From positions 1 to 64,000 of the forward strand of contig OY761822.1 of the NCBI GenBank assembly GCA_963664945.1: a stretch of 64,000 nucleotides of DNA, written 5' to 3'. This stretch comes from UBA6522 sp963664945. GTDB lineage: Bacteria; Pseudomonadota; Gammaproteobacteria; Steroidobacterales; Rariloculaceae. The notes under the pieces were generated by a model. It was given only the letters and a program-made list of their open reading frames with translations, made no database searches and had not been told where the DNA came from. The first letter of the stretch is position 1, and the number at the start of each line of letters is the position of its first letter. Of this stretch, positions 24,931 to 33,550 are shown in pieces. Position numbers and translations under genes: made by a program.

Positions 24931-26457
24931 TCACGCAACCTTGTCCGCTGCCGCTGCCTCCCTCGCCAACGCACGCTCCCGAAAACGCTTCATGCGTACC
25001 CCGAGCAGGGTCCCGACCACCGGCGTAGCCAGCACCAACGCGGTCATGCCGAGCCGCTCGGTGAACGCGAACCGCAGCCAGTCCGAACCGGCCAGCGCCA
25101 GGGTCTGGCCGAAACTGTACTCCAGTTCGCGCCCCAGGATGAAACCCATGACCATGGGCGCGACGTCGAACTTCGCCTCCCGCGCCGCGATACCCACCAA
25201 CCCGAAACCGATCAAAGTGACGATATCGAAGGGGTTGCCGCGCGCGAGATAGGTGCCCGCGAAGGCGAGCATGATGGTGATCGGGATCAGCAGCGAGCGC
25301 TTGATGGTCACCACGCGGGCGAAGAGCGGGATGGTCATGTAACCGATGATCAGGAACAAGAGATTGGCGAAGACCATGGCGATCAGGATCGCGAAGACGA
25401 TTTCTCCGTTGGTTTCGAGCAGTGTCGGGCCTGGGCGCAGGCCCTGCATCATGAAGGCGCCCAGGAGCAGCGCCGTCACCGCGTCGCCGGGGATGCCAAG
25501 AGTCAGCAGCGGCACCATGGTCGGGCCGTTGACGGCATTGTTGGCGGCCTCGGCCGCAGCCACGCCATCGAGTTCGCCCTTGCCGTAGCGCTCCGGGTGG
25601 CTCGAAGAGTTCTTGGCCGCGATGTAGCCCATCATGGCGGCGATGGGCTGGCCCAGCCCCGGCACCAGGCCGATGCCGGTGCCGATGGCGGTGGAGCGGA
25701 AAATTGTGCGCAGGCTGCGCTTGAGTTCCGCCAGGCGCAGCCGTTCGCCCACAAACCGCACCGCGCGGGCGCCTGCCAAATCGCCCTCCTTGACCGCCGC
25801 AAAGATCTCAGGCAGCGCGAACAACCCGATCAGCATCGGTATCAGATGGAAACCGTCGTAGAGCGCCTGCGTGCCAAACGTGTACCGGGGCATTCCGGAG
25901 AACGGGTCCGCACCGATGAATCCGAACCACACACCCAAGCACAGCATGAGCAGGCCCTTGAGCACCGGGCCCGTGGACGTCACGGCGATAACGACCAGGC
26001 TGAGAAACATCACCGCGGCGATCTCCGGCGGGCCAAAGCCGAGCACGATGGCCGCCACGGGAATGATCATCACCAGCGTGAAAATGTCGCTGAAGGTATC
26101 CGAGATGGCGGACGCGAACAGCCCCATCTCCAGCGCCTTGCGCGGCTGTCCTTTCTTGGTCAGCCCGTGGCCGTCCAGAACCGTGGCGATGGAGGCCCCC
26201 GTCCCCGGCATCGAGATCAGGATGGCCGGCACGCTGCCGCCGTAGATGCCGCCCTTGTAGACGCCGATCAGGAAGGGGATGCCGATCAGCGGATCGCCCA
26301 CCAGGAATGAGATCGGCACCAGCACCGACATGCCCATGGACGTGGTGAAGCCGGGCAGCGAGCCCATCAGCATGCCCAGCAGCAGCCCGCCGGCGATCCA
26401 TACGAAGGTGTCGATCCGCAGCGCGGCATCCAGTCCGGCGAGCAGCGTTTCGATCAT
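24931..26457 (-). CDS. tctA: Tripartite tricarboxylate transporter permease TctA (second operon)
   Basis: The 508-residue polytopic protein has the TctA repeat signature GMLMGSLPGFTTSMGMSVLV near residue 28 and GLVPGLGQPIAAMMGYIAAK near 260, with GIPGDAVTALLLGAFM near 330. It forms the membrane channel of the second TTT system. It follows tctB after about 100 bases that hold no recognisable gene, and tctC comes 3 bases later. The last residues (FRERALAREAAAADKVA) are cytoplasmic. No lesion is seen. Confidence 0.95.
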   Translation of the reverse strand: MIETLLAGLDAALRIDTFVWIAGGLLLGMLMGSLPGFTTSMGMSVLVPISFLVGDPLIGIPFLIGVYKGGIYGGSVPAILISMPGTGASIATVLDGHGLTKKGQPRKALEMGLFASAISDTFSDIFTLVMIIPVAAIVLGFGPPEIAAVMFLSLVVIAVTSTGPVLKGLLMLCLGVWFGFIGADPFSGMPRYTFGTQALYDGFHLIPMLIGLFALPEIFAAVKEGDLAGARAVRFVGERLRLAELKRSLRTIFRSTAIGTGIGLVPGLGQPIAAMMGYIAAKNSSSHPERYGKGELDGVAAAEAANNAVNGPTMVPLLTLGIPGDAVTALLLGAFMMQGLRPGPTLLETNGEIVFAILIAMVFANLLFLIIGYMTIPLFARVVTIKRSLLIPITIMLAFAGTYLARGNPFDIVTLIGFGLVGIAAREAKFDVAPMVMGFILGRELEYSFGQTLALAGSDWLRFAFTERLGMTALVLATPVVGTLLGVRMKRFRERALAREAAAADKVA

Positions 26458-26563
26458 TCGGCTATCTCGCCCGCGGCCGGCATGGACCTGGTGGGAGGAG
26501 GAAAAATCCGGGCATGTTCGACGGACGGGAAACGTGGTCTAGCGGGACGGTTGCCACGGGCTG

Positions 26564-27187
26564 TCAGAAAGCAGGCAGAAGGCGAAGCAGGGGTGCCAGC
26601 GCCCGCTGCACCAGGTCGATCTCGGGCAGCGCCGTGCGCATCACGTGCGTCACCGCGATGTAGAAGCCCAGCGGGATCAGGATGCTGATGCCGAGGATCT
26701 GCAGGGGTTTGCGGTTGCCCACCAGGACCGAGGTGCTCGCCATCAGCATGAACATGGTGATCATGAATCCCAGGGTGCTCAGCAGCAGCGCGCACGCCAC
26801 GGCAATGACCAGAAAGGCTAGCTGGCGCAGAATGGCAGTGCGGGGCGCGACCGAATCCGCGCTGGAAGCGGTGGGGGGTGGGGCGGCGGTGTTGGAGGCA
26901 CGGTCGGCTGGCGAGGCGGCGCCGGAGGCATCGCGGCCAGTGCCAGCCTCCCGGACGCGGAATACAATAGACATCGCAGCCACCGCCACCGTGCTCAGCA
27001 GAATCAGGTAGGGAAACACCCGCGGACTCATCGCCAGCACATCCCGGTCCAGCGGAATCGGCGCATCGACGATGAGCCGGCCGCTGAAGACCAGCGCCAA
27101 CAGGGAAAGCACCAGCACCACGGCGGTGAAACGCGCGTCCGCCTGACGCGCAAGCGCCGGGGCCGCGCCCAGGAGGCGGCGGATCAC
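26564..27187 (-). CDS. tctB: Tripartite tricarboxylate transporter small subunit TctB (second operon)
   Basis: The GTG at 27187 overlaps the oxidoreductase stop (GTGA), giving 207 residues. Four hydrophobic helices are visible: AVVLVLSLLALVFSGRLIV near residue 25, LILLSTVAVAAMSIVF near 60, then FLVIAVACALLLSTLGF near 125 and the last near 170. The segment FPYLILLSTV after a short loop matches TctB. An Ala/Ser/Pro-rich linker near residues 80-110 separates the second and third helices. Role and partner as for other TctB subunits; the operon arrangement supports the call despite weak sequence conservation in this family. Confidence 0.85.
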   Translation of the reverse strand: MIRRLLGAAPALARQADARFTAVVLVLSLLALVFSGRLIVDAPIPLDRDVLAMSPRVFPYLILLSTVAVAAMSIVFRVREAGTGRDASGAASPADRASNTAAPPPTASSADSVAPRTAILRQLAFLVIAVACALLLSTLGFMITMFMLMASTSVLVGNRKPLQILGISILIPLGFYIAVTHVMRTALPEIDLVQRALAPLLRLLPAF

Positions 27188-28239
27188 GCGGCGGCTGATG
27201 GCAGTGCGGCTGAGCTTAACGGCAGCTCCACGGCCTGTTGACGCTCCACCGAGAGATCCGCGGCGATGTACACATCCATCACCCTTCGAGCGGCTTCAGC
27301 CGAGCACATTTCGGGCCGGTCGAAGGCCACGGCCTCGATCCAGTGGACCGTTTCGTTGTGCATTGGTCCAGCGAAAACATGATCGACGCGTTCCCCCGGC
27401 ATGGGCGACATGGGCAACTGGATGCCCTTCCGCATCGTGTTGACGATAACGTCCCGGTGGGTGTCGTCGATCACCATCATCCCGTCGGTGCCGGTGATCT
27501 CGATCCACGTGCCCGAGTAGTTGGGGTACCCCGGCGGCATGGTCCAACCGGCGCCGATGCTGAGGATGACACCGTTGTCCATGGTCACCATGATCCACTG
27601 GGCATCCTCCGACCCCGTGATGTCCTTCATGGCCCCGTAGGCGGACTGGGAGTAGACGCGCACCGGGCGCGCAGGCTCCATGAGCCAGAGCAGGAAGTCG
27701 ATGTCGTGGGTGGCCTCCATGGCCGCCGGGGACAGCTTGATGCGCCCGCTGATCTTGTCGCCGAGACTCCGGGTGAGGTGCCGGCTCACCAGCGCGCACA
27801 CCGGATCGCCTATGGCTCCCTCCCCCAGATGTTTCCTGGCGTAGGCGAACTTGTGGTTGAAGCGCTGGGAGTAGCCGATGGCGAACTTGAGGCCGCGGGA
27901 CTTCTGGATGCGGATGAGTTCGTCGGCCTCGTCCAGGGTCAGCGCCAGCGGCTTTTCCAGGAAGACGTGCTTGCCGGCGAGCAGCGCGTCTCGGGCCATC
28001 GGGTAATGAGTGGTCTCGGGCGTGGCTGAAATGATAATGGTGTCGATCGAGTCGTTGGCGATGACGTCCCTGTGATCGGTTGTCGCCGAGGTGGCGCCGG
28101 TCTTCGCGGCGACCTCCTTCATACGCGCGTCGTCGATCTCGGCGATGTGCAGTTCGTCCACCAGCGCGCTGGCCGCGCAGGTATCGGCACGGATGCCTCC
28201 GCACCAGCCGGTGCCGATGATGCCGACGTTGATTTGTTT
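27184..28239 (-). CDS. Gfo/Idh/MocA family oxidoreductase (second operon)
   Basis: I chose the ATG at 28239, where the Rossmann fold begins (MKQINVGIIGTGWCGGIRAD); an upstream in-frame start would add 22 residues without homology-like sequence. The 351-residue product has the family's EKPLALTLDEAD motif near residue 93 and AIGYSQRFNHKF near 120. It also has THDIDFLLWLME near 180, where the conserved His lies in the substrate pocket. It heads the operon with tctB, tctA and tctC, so it likely oxidises the imported compound. It diverges from the bacteriocin-like cluster. Confidence 0.93.
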   Translation of the reverse strand, partial: KQINVGIIGTGWCGGIRADTCAASALVDELHIAEIDDARMKEVAAKTGATSATTDHRDVIANDSIDTIIISATPETTHYPMARDALLAGKHVFLEKPLALTLDEADELIRIQKSRGLKFAIGYSQRFNHKFAYARKHLGEGAIGDPVCALVSRHLTRSLGDKISGRIKLSPAAMEATHDIDFLLWLMEPARPVRVYSQSAYGAMKDITGSEDAQWIMVTMDNGVILSIGAGWTMPPGYPNYSGTWIEITGTDGMMVIDDTHRDVIVNTMRKGIQLPMSPMPGERVDHVFAGPMHNETVHWIEAVAFDRPEMCSAEAARRVMDVYIAADLSVERQQAVELPLSSAALPSAAA

Positions 28240-28516
28240 CATAAAGTGTCTCCCGGTTCCTTCGGTCTTTGCTCGTGTGAGGCGCGTCCGGATGTGCCGG
28301 GTCATTTTACGGAATCAGGAAGGCCAGTAAAGAAAACGTGGCTGCGTGGCGGGCTCCGGCGCAATCGCGATCCTGACAAAAGGCTTGCGTCGCCAATGGT
28401 CATCATGGACATCCATGTGTTCTATCCAGATTCGCGATCAAGGCTCGAAGGTCAAACTCGCACAATTGCCCAGTTTCTGACGGCGAAAATCCGGTGTCCG
28501 GTTGTTACTTTAGTCG

Positions 28517-28547
28517 CCAGTTCGCAATTTCATGAAATGCGAACTGG
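28517..28547. promoter_or_regulatory. Large palindrome upstream of the bacteriocin-like genes
   Basis: CCAGTTCGCA and TGCGAACTGG, with TTTCATGAAA between them, form a nearly perfect 31-base palindrome with one unpaired A. It lies 55 bases before the first precursor ATG, in an intergenic region of about 360 bases between divergent genes that otherwise shows no ORF with coding character. No T-run follows on either strand, so it looks more like an operator or mRNA leader hairpin than a terminator. Confidence 0.55.
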
Positions 28548-28602
28548 ATGGAGCGGTCAATTCGGACCGCGTGAGGAAATTGCTTAACAAGAGGAGAAGT
28601 TT

Positions 28603-28824
28603 ATGAGAACGCTATCTGTAGTGGAAATGGATGCTGTCGCGGGCGGAGAGAACACGTTTGTGGAAAACTTTATCGGGTGTGCCGCCGACACGTTCACGGG
28701 CGCGGTATTGGGCGCGGGCGCAGGAGTAATCACGGGGGCGGGCGCTGCCTTCACGGGCATTGTTGGCGCGTTCCTTTACAACCTGTCATCCGACGCCTGC
28801 AACGCCCTGCCGGCGCCGTATTGA
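28603..28824 (+). CDS. Bacteriocin-like precursor peptide 1 (double-glycine leader)
   Basis: The 73-residue peptide has a strong ribosome site (AAGAGGAGAAG) before the ATG. The leader MRTLSVVEMDAVAGG has the hydrophobic spacing and GG ending recognised by C39 peptidases. Cleavage would release a 58-residue mature peptide. That peptide has a Gly/Ala-rich core with GxxxG-like spacing (AVLGAGAGVITGAGAAFTG) flanked by two cysteines (IGCAAD and SDACNA) that could form a disulfide, as in class II microcins such as MccV. The HlyD adaptor and C39 exporter are downstream. Bacteriocin activity is inferred; it could also be a signalling peptide. No immunity gene was recognised. Confidence 0.8.
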   Translation: MRTLSVVEMDAVAGGENTFVENFIGCAADTFTGAVLGAGAGVITGAGAAFTGIVGAFLYNLSSDACNALPAPY

Positions 28825-28966
28825 TCGTCGACTTGTGTCATGGGATCCATTGGCTCGCATCCAACGTGGTGCCGGATCGAGGTTATCGCAACAAAGTTTC
28901 CAACCCCGATTCCGTCGCCATGGATTCCAGACTTTCCCCAACGTTGAATTGACGAGGAAAACTTCA

Positions 28967-29140
28967 ATGAGAACCTTGAACGAAACAGAGATGCGCGTCG
29001 CCGCCGGAGGCATCATGCCGATTCCCCATATTCCGCCCACCCTACCCTATGATCCGCCTGACACCACTCAGGAAATATGGGAAATTCGCATGTGGTGGCG
29101 GGACCGGGAAATAAGAGATGAGTTGCGGAATCGTAACTGA
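28967..29140 (+). CDS. Second GG-leader peptide
   Basis: This 57-residue peptide starts MRTLNETEMRVAAGG, matching the leader of the first precursor (MRTL...EM..AAGG/AVAGG). A ribosome site GACGAGGAAAA precedes it. The expected mature peptide of 42 residues has a Pro-rich start (IMPIPHIPPTLPYDPPD) and an amphipathic charged end with three Trp residues (IWEIRMWWRDREIRDELR). It is unlike the first mature peptide, so the two could be a two-component bacteriocin or a bacteriocin plus an accessory peptide. The gene is too small for routine annotation; the shared leader is the main support. Confidence 0.75.
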   Translation: MRTLNETEMRVAAGGIMPIPHIPPTLPYDPPDTTQEIWEIRMWWRDREIRDELRNRN

Positions 29141-29184
29141 CGTTGATTCCAGAGTCGCCAAAATGCGATTTCACTAGACGGACA

Positions 29185-29223
29185 GGACGGCGAAGGCGCG
29201 GTTGTTTGCCGCGCCCGCCGTCC
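29185..29223 (+). promoter_or_regulatory. Strong stem-loop between precursor and exporter genes
   Basis: GGACGG pairs with CCGTCC and the inner GGCGCGG with CCGCGCC around the loop TTGTTTG, giving a long GC stem with a small internal bulge. It lies 44 bases after the second precursor stop and 25 bases before the HlyD-like ATG. There is no T-run, so full termination is doubtful. It could instead protect the 3' end of the peptide mRNA or attenuate expression of the exporter. Inference from base pairing. Confidence 0.6.
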
Positions 29224-29248
29224 GACTTCCCAGCAACACCCATTCACC

Positions 29249-30520
29249 ATGTCGAGACAGCCCGCCGCCAGTGGTAAGCTGCCGTTGTTCCGCGACGAAG
29301 CCCTGGAGCGTTTTCGCGCTACGGCCTGGCAACCGCCCCTGCTGTCGAGGCCCGTATCCGCCTGGGCGCTGACGGCGCTCGCGCTGATAGCCGCCGCTAC
29401 CTTCATTGCATTCGCCGCCACGTTCGAATTTGCCCGCAAGGAGCAGGTGAGGGGCTACCTGACCCCGACCGACGGTTGGTCTCGGATCACGGCCAAGTCG
29501 TTCGGCGTCGTTCGGCGTCGCCTCGCGAACCCGCGGGACGATGTGAGCGTCGGCGATGTGCTGCTGGAAATATCTCCCGGCGACGGCGTGCGGCAGGCAG
29601 TCACGGTCCAGGACCGGATGCTTGAGGAGATCCAGGGACGGCGCACCGCGCTCGATGAACGAGTTCACCTTGTCGCGCGCGAATACGAACAGGAAGCCGC
29701 CCTGTTGGAACACGCGGCCGAAGCGGACCGCCGGGAACTTGCGCGGCTGGAAGAAGAAATCGAATTGGCCCGGGCTCGCGCGCGAATCGCGCGGCAGCGA
29801 TACCTGGATGGCGTGCGCCTGGCCGACTCCGGCGCCCTGGCGCCAGCGGACACGATCCGTCTCGAGGATGACATGCAGTCGCGGCTCCTGGTTCTTTCCG
29901 AGCGACGCCGCACGGCGGACCGGCTGCGCGAGTCCCTCGCGGCACACGCCGCGCGCCTGGCGCGACTGAAGATCGACCGGGACCTGAATGCGGCGACCAT
30001 CCGCGAGCAGGATCATGCATTGGCCATGGAAGAGTCGCGCATTCGCGGAGAAGGCGCCCATCGCCTGCTGGCGCCCAGGGACGGCATGGTCGTTTCCGTG
30101 CGGGTCGATGCCGGCGACGGCGTTCAGCCGGGTCAGGCGCTGCTGGATATCATTCCGAAGGGCAGCGTCTTGCAGGGACGGCTGCTCGTTCCGTCAACCG
30201 CAATGGGGTTCGTCGAACCCGGCCAGGAGGTGCGCATATACCTGGACGCCTTCCCCTACGAACGCCACGGCGCCCAGTCAGGGCGGGTGAAATCGGTCTC
30301 CGCCACGGCGTTGACCCAGGGCGAATCGCTGATGGGTCAGACCCCGGCCGGCGCCCACTACCGGGTTGACGTCGAGTTTCCCGACGGCTTCACGCTCTCG
30401 CCGCTGCAGTTGCAGGCGCTGCGCCCCGGCATGATGGTCACCGCGGACCTGGTCCGCGACTACGGCACACTGTTGGACTGGATCATGGAACCGCTGCAAG
30501 GCACAGCCCGGCGCCTCTGA
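29249..30520 (+). CDS. HlyD-family membrane-fusion protein for peptide export
   Basis: The 423-residue protein has one N-terminal membrane helix (WALTALALIAAATFIAFAATF, about residues 33-53). It then has a lipoyl-like half (VISPGD-type segment LLEISPGDGV near 108) and a long alpha-hairpin (about 120-265) rich in Arg, Glu and Leu. The returning lipoyl half is GEGAHRLLAPRDGMVVSVRV near 270, followed by beta-barrel segments. This is the adaptor that links an inner-membrane ABC exporter to TolC in type I secretion, like CvaA. It precedes the C39 ABC transporter by 27 bases and follows two GG-leader peptides, so it serves their export. Confidence 0.92.
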   Translation: MSRQPAASGKLPLFRDEALERFRATAWQPPLLSRPVSAWALTALALIAAATFIAFAATFEFARKEQVRGYLTPTDGWSRITAKSFGVVRRRLANPRDDVSVGDVLLEISPGDGVRQAVTVQDRMLEEIQGRRTALDERVHLVAREYEQEAALLEHAAEADRRELARLEEEIELARARARIARQRYLDGVRLADSGALAPADTIRLEDDMQSRLLVLSERRRTADRLRESLAAHAARLARLKIDRDLNAATIREQDHALAMEESRIRGEGAHRLLAPRDGMVVSVRVDAGDGVQPGQALLDIIPKGSVLQGRLLVPSTAMGFVEPGQEVRIYLDAFPYERHGAQSGRVKSVSATALTQGESLMGQTPAGAHYRVDVEFPDGFTLSPLQLQALRPGMMVTADLVRDYGTLLDWIMEPLQGTARRL

Positions 30521-30547
30521 TGCATTACCGCCAGTCACTTCACTAAC

Positions 30548-32587
30548 ATGCGTTTGCCCGTCATTCTGCAGGCGGATCGCTCCGAATGCGGTCTGGCATG
30601 TCTGGCGATGGTCGCCGGCCACTATGGTCACCACGCCACGCTGCGGGAACTGCGGACCCGGTTTCGCATGTCCATGCGCGGTGCGACACTGACCAAACTT
30701 CATGACTGCGGCGAACAAATGGGCCTGACCTGCCGCGCCGTGCGGGTGGAACTGGAAGAGTTGAAGCAGTTGCGGGCGCCCGCCATCCTGCACTGGAATT
30801 TCGATCACTTCGTCGTTCTGAAGTCGGTCAACCGGCACAGGGTGAACATCGTCGACCCGGCTCTGGGCACGCGCCGGCTCAGCTTTGACGAAGTTTCCAG
30901 CCAATTCACGGGCGTCGCCCTGGAACTGGCCCCCACGCCGGCGCTTGCGAGGAGAAAGGCGAAGGATTCGGTCAGGCTGTCTTCGTTCCTGACCGCTTTC
31001 AGGGGGTTGGCCGTACCGCTGGGCGCGGTTTTCGCCATGACGGCGCTGCTGCAGGTCTTCGCGCTGGCGATGCCATTGCAGATGCAGTTCACCGTGGACC
31101 AGGGCATCCGGCAGGGAGACATGAACATCGTTGTCGCCCTGGCGGTGGGATTCGGCGCGATTGCCGTCACCTCAGCCCTCACGGAATACTTTCGTTCGCT
31201 TCTTGTACTCTACGCGGGCAACACCGCCGCGTTCCGCATGGTGGGGGGATTGGCCCACCACCTGATACGGCTGCCCGATGCCTGGTTCACCGCCCGCCAT
31301 CCGGGCGATGTCCTGTCCCGTTTCAATTCTATTACCCCGGTCCGCGAGTTCTTGATGACCGGCGCCTTCGCCATGCTGGTGGACACGATCATGGCCATCG
31401 GCGCTTTTGCGGTCCTGCTGCTGTACTCGTGGCAGATGGCGCTGGCGCTGTTCGGATTTCTGGCACTCTCTTCCGGTCTCAGGCTGGCCACTTACGCTCC
31501 GCTCAAGCACCTGACGCACGAGTCCATCGCCGCCGGGGCGCTGGAAGAATCGAGTTTCATCGAAAATGTACAGCGCCACCGCTCCATCAAGCTCCTGGGC
31601 GCCGAAGCCGACCGGGAGGACGCCTGGGGCCAACGCTACGTCACCTCGATCAACGCGGAGGCGCGGCTGCGCCGCTTCGGCATCCACCTGCAATTGGCCG
31701 CCTCCGCGATTACCGCCTTCGAGAGCGCCGTCATGCTGCTCATGGGCGCTTCCCAGGTTATTGCCGGCGCGTTCACCCTGGGCATGCTGTTCGCCTTCAG
31801 TTCGTACAGCGCCATGTTTTCCGCACGCATGCACGCCCTGGTTCGCGCGCTGGTGGACATGCGGATGCTCAAGCTGCACCGGGAACGCATCGCCGATATC
31901 GGCCTGGAACAGCGCGAAGTGCCGCCGGGAACGCACGGCATCCGCTCCGAACTACGCGGTGAAATCTCCGTTCGATCGTTGAGTTACGCCTACAACGATG
32001 AGGAAGGCGCCGTGCTTCGGGACCTGGACTTGACCGTGACGCCCGGCGAATTCCTGGCCGTGTCCGGTGAATCGGGGGCAGGCAAATCGACACTGATCAA
32101 GCTGCTTTCCAAGCTGCTGGCGCCTGACGAGGGCGAAATCCGGATCGACGGGCACGACTTGCGTTTGCTGGATACCGCGCACTACCGCCGTCAATTGGGA
32201 GTGGTTATGCAGGACGACGACCTTCTGTCCGGTTCGCTGTTGGAAAACATCGCCGTGGGCGAAACGCGGCCGGATTTGGAACGCGCGGCGCAGGCGGCTC
32301 GACTGGCCTGCATTGACGAGGATATCCGGCGCATGCCCATGCAGTACCTCACCCTGGTGGGCCACATGGGTTCGACCCTTTCCGGCGGGCAGCGCCAGCG
32401 GGTGATGATCGCCCGCGCCGTCTATCGCCGCCCGCGCATCCTGCTGCTCGACGAGGGCACCGCGCATCTCAACGACGCGCTGCAACGACAAGTGCTCGCC
32501 AATCTCGGCGGCCTCGGCATCACGATGATCGCCGTGACCCATGATCCGCGGGTGCTGGAATGCGCGGACCGATGCGTGCGCATCTGA
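30548..32587 (+). CDS. C39-peptidase ABC transporter for double-glycine peptides
   Basis: The 679-residue protein has three domains in the normal order. Residues 1-130 are the C39 peptidase: QADRSECGLACLAMVAGHYG gives Gln and Cys, and HWNFDHFVVLKSV (about 80-92) and VDPA give His and Asp. About 150-430 is a six-helix transmembrane domain. About 470-679 is the ATPase with Walker A GESGAGKST, signature LSGGQRQR and Walker B ILLLDEGTAHL. It cleaves the leader after GG and exports the peptide, like CvaB. All active-site residues are visible. A TolC partner is not in the window. Confidence 0.96.
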   Translation: MRLPVILQADRSECGLACLAMVAGHYGHHATLRELRTRFRMSMRGATLTKLHDCGEQMGLTCRAVRVELEELKQLRAPAILHWNFDHFVVLKSVNRHRVNIVDPALGTRRLSFDEVSSQFTGVALELAPTPALARRKAKDSVRLSSFLTAFRGLAVPLGAVFAMTALLQVFALAMPLQMQFTVDQGIRQGDMNIVVALAVGFGAIAVTSALTEYFRSLLVLYAGNTAAFRMVGGLAHHLIRLPDAWFTARHPGDVLSRFNSITPVREFLMTGAFAMLVDTIMAIGAFAVLLLYSWQMALALFGFLALSSGLRLATYAPLKHLTHESIAAGALEESSFIENVQRHRSIKLLGAEADREDAWGQRYVTSINAEARLRRFGIHLQLAASAITAFESAVMLLMGASQVIAGAFTLGMLFAFSSYSAMFSARMHALVRALVDMRMLKLHRERIADIGLEQREVPPGTHGIRSELRGEISVRSLSYAYNDEEGAVLRDLDLTVTPGEFLAVSGESGAGKSTLIKLLSKLLAPDEGEIRIDGHDLRLLDTAHYRRQLGVVMQDDDLLSGSLLENIAVGETRPDLERAAQAARLACIDEDIRRMPMQYLTLVGHMGSTLSGGQRQRVMIARAVYRRPRILLLDEGTAHLNDALQRQVLANLGGLGITMIAVTHDPRVLECADRCVRI

Positions 32588-32659
32588 TCGCAACCGCTTC
32601 CGACGACGCGCGGTTCGGCGAGAACGCGTTCCTGAACCGGACGGGGACCGTAGCGCGAC

Positions 32660-33250
32660 TCAGGCGCGAGCGGACCCACCCTGTCCCGCGCGCTTCAACA
32701 CCATCATGTACGCAGTGTGCATACCGAAGGGCGCGAAAATGATGACAAGGAGAATTCCTATGCCCGCCTCGTAGCGGAAGAGAATCATGAACAGGCCAGC
32801 CGCGACGCACAGCAATTGAAGGAGTCCCGTGAGAATCAACGCATTCCACGCCCGGGACTCGGCCTGCATCCGCTGCAACTCCCCGAATCGCAGCCTCTCC
32901 TCGGTTCTCTCGTACTTTTCCACCACCTTGCGAATGAACAATCGCTCGATAGCCTTCGCACAAACAGCCGCGGCAGCAGCGCAGCAAAGCAAGACCGTAA
33001 TCATCCAGGAATAGACCTGCCCGTCAACGAGCCTTACCGCCAATACCAGCGCCACCGGGCCGAACACGGCGGTCGCCACTCCAAAATATATTCCCAGATA
33101 TTTCCTCAGCTTCTCGACGTCTGCATCGGACGTGATCCGGATACCTTTGTTCGGGCACCACATGCCCGCGATCACGGGAAAGAAAAAAACGGTCTCACCC
33201 TTCTCATTTACCCTCAAATTCATTGATATCTTCGAGCGAAACAGACTCAT
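32660..33250 (-). CDS. Uncharacterised four-helix membrane protein
   Basis: I chose the ATG at 33250 because homology-like, hydrophobic-patterned sequence starts there; it gives 196 residues. Four hydrophobic segments are visible: LGIYFGVATAVFGPVALVLA near residue 60, WMITVLLCCAAAAAVCA near 85, then LILTGLLQLLCVAAGLFMIL near 145 and ILLVIIFAPFGMHTAYMMVL near 165. A charged loop rich in Glu and Arg lies between the second and third. I do not recognise the family. Its position convergent to the bacteriocin exporter makes an immunity role conceivable, but nothing in the sequence shows it. Confidence 0.65.
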   Translation of the reverse strand: MSLFRSKISMNLRVNEKGETVFFFPVIAGMWCPNKGIRITSDADVEKLRKYLGIYFGVATAVFGPVALVLAVRLVDGQVYSWMITVLLCCAAAAAVCAKAIERLFIRKVVEKYERTEERLRFGELQRMQAESRAWNALILTGLLQLLCVAAGLFMILFRYEAGIGILLVIIFAPFGMHTAYMMVLKRAGQGGSARA

Positions 33251-33550
33251 CGGCTTTCTCCCGGTAATTTTCGCGGCCGCATCGCCGCGCTGAGGCGCAA
33301 GGAACGCATATTGTTCCATGGAAGTGGCGAACCCTGCGCCGCCGGCCCGCGGACGCGGGGGAACAAGGGGCGGGGACATGCAATTTCCGATTTGTTCCAT
33401 GGAAGCCCTGGTTGAAGTGCGTTTCGCCGATAGTAGACGCGCGAATCGTCACCAGACACTACCCAGAACCAGTGATTTCGGCCAGAAATGCCTATTGAAC
33501 TCACCAGATGAAAAGGTTGCCAGCGCCGTTGCGTTCGTATTCGTAATCGT
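33251..33550. other. Intergenic stretch with a repeated TTCCATGGAA palindrome
   Basis: About 300 bases without a convincing gene. TTGTTCCATGGAAG occurs twice, at 33311-33324 and 33392-33405, each containing the palindrome TTCCATGGAA; such paired sites can be operators. Nothing else was recognised here. Confidence 0.4.
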
